22,856 nucleotides of DNA from assembly GCA_947167745.1 (NCBI GenBank), contig CAMVJE010000021.1:1-22856 (forward strand), in the 5' to 3' direction. The stretch's first letter is position 1. The number at the start of each line of letters is the position of its first letter. Position numbers and translations under genes: made by a program. Of the stretch, positions 20,757 through 22,856 are shown one piece after another. This DNA comes from an uncultured Treponema sp. GTDB lineage: Bacteria; Spirochaetota; Spirochaetia; Treponematales; Treponemataceae. Under the pieces are notes generated by a model. That model saw nothing but the letters and a program-made list of their open reading frames with translations, searched no databases and had not been told where the DNA came from.

Positions 20757-20765
20757 TGCTATAAT
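20757..20765 (+). promoter_or_regulatory. Extended -10 promoter of tyrA
   Basis: TGC followed by a perfect TATAAT (20760-20765); the ATG follows after 7 nt. The -35 region is weak. No ribosome site is present. Confidence 0.6.
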
Positions 20766-20772
20766 CGCATAT

Positions 20773-21666
20773 ATGGAACTTAAACACGCGACATACGGAA
20801 TAGTTGGATTAGGAATCATGGGCGGCTCTTTCGCCAAATCCATTCGCCAAAACATTTTGAGTCAGGCAGGGAGCACAGGTAGAATTCTCGCCTGCAACCG
20901 AAGCACAGCCTGTCTATCTCAGGCACTTTCTGAAGGAGTGGCAAATGCCGTTTACACAAGCGACAATGTGGCAAAAATGCTGCCTGAATGTGATGTGGTT
21001 TTCATCTGCCTCTATCCCCATGCCACGCTTGATTTCATGAAAGAACACAGGGATCACTTTAAGAGCGGAGCCATCATCACGGACATTTCCGGCGTAAAGG
21101 GCATTTTTGAAAAATCCATGCCGGAAATCCTCCGGGCCGACACAGACTTTATCATAGGGCATCCTATGGCCGGGGGCGAAAAAGAAGGATATGCCAATTC
21201 CGATGCCCGCTTTTTCGTCAACCACAACTACATTCTCTGCCCTTCAAGCTTCAACAAGGCGGAAAACCTTGACTTCATGCGCACTCTTATCACAGAAATG
21301 GGCTTTACCCGCATCACCGAGACCAGCTGCGACACCCATGACTGGAAAATCGGCTTCACAAGCCAGCTCTGCCATGTAATCGCCAGTGCCCTCGTCGAAA
21401 GCGCCGAAGACCCCGAAATCACGGCCTTTGGCGGCGGCTCCTTCGAGGATTTAACCCGTATCGCTATGATTAACGCCCCCCTGTGGACTGAACTTTTCAT
21501 CTCCAACAAAGAAAAGCTGGTCACCCACATCGAGAACTTTGAAAAGCAGATGGAGCGGTTCAAAACTTACATAAAAGAAGAAAACGCCGAAGCTTTGCGG
21601 GACATGCTTTCCCACACCCGCGAGCAGAGGCTCAAAATGGGCTCAATCCGCACGGTAAAGAAATAA
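20773..21666 (+). CDS. tyrA: Prephenate dehydrogenase family protein
   Basis: A 297-residue prephenate (or arogenate) dehydrogenase. It oxidises prephenate to 4-hydroxyphenylpyruvate with NAD(P)+, the step leading to tyrosine. The Rossmann motif GIVGLGIMGGSFAKSI is at residues 9-24. Other conserved parts are VFICLYPHAT, ITDISGVKG, FIIGHPMAGGEKEGY (catalytic His), CDTHDWKIGFTSQLCHVIASAL (a second conserved His in the TyrA helical domain) and GGSFEDLTRIAMINAPLW. I chose ATG 20773 because it lies 7 nt after the -10 box; an in-frame extension upstream would run through the promoter. Together with aroF it shows that the organism makes its own tyrosine. Confidence 0.9.
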   Translation: MELKHATYGIVGLGIMGGSFAKSIRQNILSQAGSTGRILACNRSTACLSQALSEGVANAVYTSDNVAKMLPECDVVFICLYPHATLDFMKEHRDHFKSGAIITDISGVKGIFEKSMPEILRADTDFIIGHPMAGGEKEGYANSDARFFVNHNYILCPSSFNKAENLDFMRTLITEMGFTRITETSCDTHDWKIGFTSQLCHVIASALVESAEDPEITAFGGGSFEDLTRIAMINAPLWTELFISNKEKLVTHIENFEKQMERFKTYIKEENAEALRDMLSHTREQRLKMGSIRTVKK

Positions 21667-21683
21667 CTGCGACCTAAAAATGA

Positions 21684-21712
21684 TAGACGATAAGCGGTCA
21701 AAGTGTTAGAAT
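21684..21712 (+). promoter_or_regulatory. Promoter of apt
   Basis: TAGACG at 21684-21689 (4 of 6) and TAGAAT at 21707-21712, 17 bp apart, the -10 preceded by TGT (extended). The ATG follows after 8 nt with no ribosome site. Confidence 0.55.
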
Positions 21713-21720
21713 AATTTGTT

Positions 21721-22263
21721 ATGTCTACAGAAATTTATGATGAGATTTTAGATAAAGCAATCCGCCGTGTGCCCGATTTTCCAAAACCGGGCATTCTCTT
21801 CTTTGATGTCACAAGCATTTTCACGAACCCGCCCGCTTTCAAGCACGCAATCGACCGCATGGTCAAAATTTACTCTGAGCGAAAGCCAGACGCCATCGCA
21901 GCAGTTGAGTCACGCGGATTTCTCTTTGCTGCTCCTCTTGCAGAAAAACTAGGCATTCCCCTTGTCCTTATCCGAAAAAAAGGCAAACTTCCCGGCGATG
22001 TCTACCGGGCAAGTTATTCCCTTGAATACGGCGAAGCTACAATCGAAGCCCATAAAGCCGACATCGAAAAAGGCAAAAAATATCTCGTAATCGACGACTT
22101 AATCGCAACTGGCGGTACATTGAACGCCAGCAAAAATCTCATTGAGCAGGGCGGCGGTACTGTAGCAGAATTCTTCGGAATCATCGGCATTCCAGAGCTG
22201 AACTACGAAAAAGCACTCGCCCCCACTCCAGTCACCACGCTGATTGATTTGTCAGAGAAATAA
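21721..22263 (+). CDS. apt: Adenine phosphoribosyltransferase
   Basis: A 180-residue Apt, normal length. It salvages adenine to AMP using PRPP in the cytoplasm. Visible: VPDFPKPGILFFDVTSIF near the N-terminus (the family's adenine-site region), AAVESRGFLFAAPLAEKLGIPLVLIRKKGKLPG in the middle, LEYGEATIEAHKADI, and the PRPP-binding motif YLVIDDLIATGGTLNA at about 121-136 (two Asp, then TGGT). It stands alone, with its own promoter; the message is probably leaderless. Confidence 0.95.
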   Translation: MSTEIYDEILDKAIRRVPDFPKPGILFFDVTSIFTNPPAFKHAIDRMVKIYSERKPDAIAAVESRGFLFAAPLAEKLGIPLVLIRKKGKLPGDVYRASYSLEYGEATIEAHKADIEKGKKYLVIDDLIATGGTLNASKNLIEQGGGTVAEFFGIIGIPELNYEKALAPTPVTTLIDLSEK

Positions 22264-22478
22264 TCCACAGATTAGCACAGATAACCACAGATTACACGGA
22301 TTACACAGATTTTGTGATTAAAAAGTGAGGGAGGCAGCCCGAACAGCGTTTAAGTAACGCCGAAAACGCGAGGCGTTAGCGAATTCTCCGTGTGACAAAA
22401 AAAAGACTCCCGCGTTAATCGGGAGCCTTTCATAATAAATTTATAATCTGCGTTTATCTGCGTGAATCCGCGTCTAAA
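22264..22478. repeat. Intergenic region with paired CACAGATTA-like repeats
   Basis: At 22264-22315 units such as CCACAGATTA, CACAGATAA, CACGGATTA and CACAGATTT follow each other. At 22445-22478 the inverted counterpart appears (ATCTGCGTTTATCTGCGTG, then AATCCGCGTC). They flank about 130 bp that hold the hairpin AACGCC/GGCGTT, the GGCGTTAGCGA motif and a terminator. I see no gene here. Confidence 0.55.
22397..22427 (-). terminator. Intrinsic terminator for the aldolase/VOC-like gene
   Basis: On the minus strand GGCTCCCG (22427-22420), a 7-nt loop and CGGGAGTC (22412-22405) form an 8-bp stem with one G-U pair, followed by eight T (22404-22397). It lies about 50 bp after the minus-strand stop codon. 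Confidence 0.8.
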
Positions 22479-22856
22479 TTATGCGCGTTTCAAGTGGATT
22501 GCGAATCCGCCAACTTCTTTGTCGAGATAAACAACCTTGAGTGGAGAAGCGTTCTCTTTGCCCATCCATTTTGCTGTTTCCATGACCGGTTTGAATCCGT
22601 ATGGCTCAAGGAAAGCGAGAGCGCGCTCAACATTGTTGCAGACCATAGAAATGTGACCGTGTGTTCCACGACCATTCTCTTTCATGATTTCAACCTGCTC
22701 AGAAGCGAAGATTGAAGAGTTGCCGATTTTTGAAGCAAATCCGAAGAGTTCGAACTGTTTAGCGATTTCGAGAGCTTCTTTTTCGTTCTTTGCATTGATT
22801 CCCATGTGATCAATGTGGAAGTTGTGCATTGCTTTTACAGCGTCTTTACAAATCTG
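22479..22856 (-). CDS. VOC-like C-terminal domain, probably of a KDPG/KHG aldolase-type protein (5' truncated)
   Basis: The frame is open to the window edge and shows 125 residues. An internal ATG at 22829 is not the real start, because the nine codons before it (QICKDAVKA) continue the protein. The visible part, starting FHIDHMGINAKNEKEALEIAK, with NSSIFASEQVEIM, GTHGHISMVCNNVERAL and YLDKEVGGFAIHLKRA, is a vicinal-oxygen-chelate (glyoxalase-like) fold. I recall such a domain following KDPG/KHG aldolases in anaerobes (2-keto-3-deoxy-6-phosphogluconate cleavage), and the QICKDAVKA segment would be the end of that aldolase. The aldolase part is not in the window, so this name is an inference. 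Confidence 0.6.
   Translation of the reverse strand, partial: QICKDAVKAMHNFHIDHMGINAKNEKEALEIAKQFELFGFASKIGNSSIFASEQVEIMKENGRGTHGHISMVCNNVERALAFLEPYGFKPVMETAKWMGKENASPLKVVYLDKEVGGFAIHLKRA

Overview
The window looks like a chromosomal segment of a host-associated treponeme (Spirochaetes). The reasons are the set of genes (a ThrH-type phosphatase, a DAHP synthase with a ferredoxin-like N-terminal domain, a caspase-type protein with a Leptospira-like surface-repeat region), a moderate GC content, and integron-like attC sites resembling the chromosomal integron known in Treponema denticola. The genus call is an inference from protein character; there is no rRNA gene here to confirm it.

Left part (1-5.7 kb): an accessory region. 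The 3' end of a citrate synthase gene is followed by a RHH antitoxin/PIN toxin pair. Next comes a stretch of minus-strand gene cassettes carrying a Phd/YefM-RelE-type toxin-antitoxin pair, a small membrane protein and a lipoprotein, punctuated by two 66-bp attC-like sites and a third half-site. This 2.8-kb stretch is flanked by 51-bp direct copies of the 5' end of an RsuA-type pseudouridine synthase gene; the intact gene lies on the right. A third toxin-antitoxin pair (PIN toxin then RHH protein) follows. No integrase is visible.

Middle part (5.7-12.2 kb): housekeeping genes. They are thrH, a sigma-70-family sigma factor preceded by an excellent sigma-54 (-24/-12) promoter, a divergent polysaccharide deacetylase, tsaD (its last 48 bp repeated just downstream around a hairpin), aroF and a Cof-type HAD phosphatase. 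In front of aroF lies what looks like a complete attenuator: a 46-residue leader peptide packed with Tyr and Phe codons, an antiterminator segment and a strong intrinsic terminator.

Right-centre (12.2-20.7 kb): a minus-strand system of eight genes. They encode an ECF-type sigma factor, a membrane-anchored putative anti-sigma factor, a secreted caspase-like protein fused to eleven 15-residue solenoid repeats, a TonB-dependent receptor, and ExbB-ExbD-ExbD-TonB. Three transcription units (sigma operon, receptor, exb-tonB operon) each start with the same element, GTGACA-N16-GTGTCTTAT. This suggests that the sigma factor controls itself and the whole system. It is the best candidate in the window for an undescribed system.

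Right end (20.7-22.9 kb): tyrA (prephenate dehydrogenase) and apt read rightwards. The C-terminal VOC-like domain of a probable KDPG-aldolase-type protein reads leftwards and runs off the window edge. Tyr synthesis is represented twice (aroF, tyrA). Many genes have their -10 box only 5-8 nt before the ATG and no Shine-Dalgarno sequence, so leaderless mRNAs may be common in this organism.
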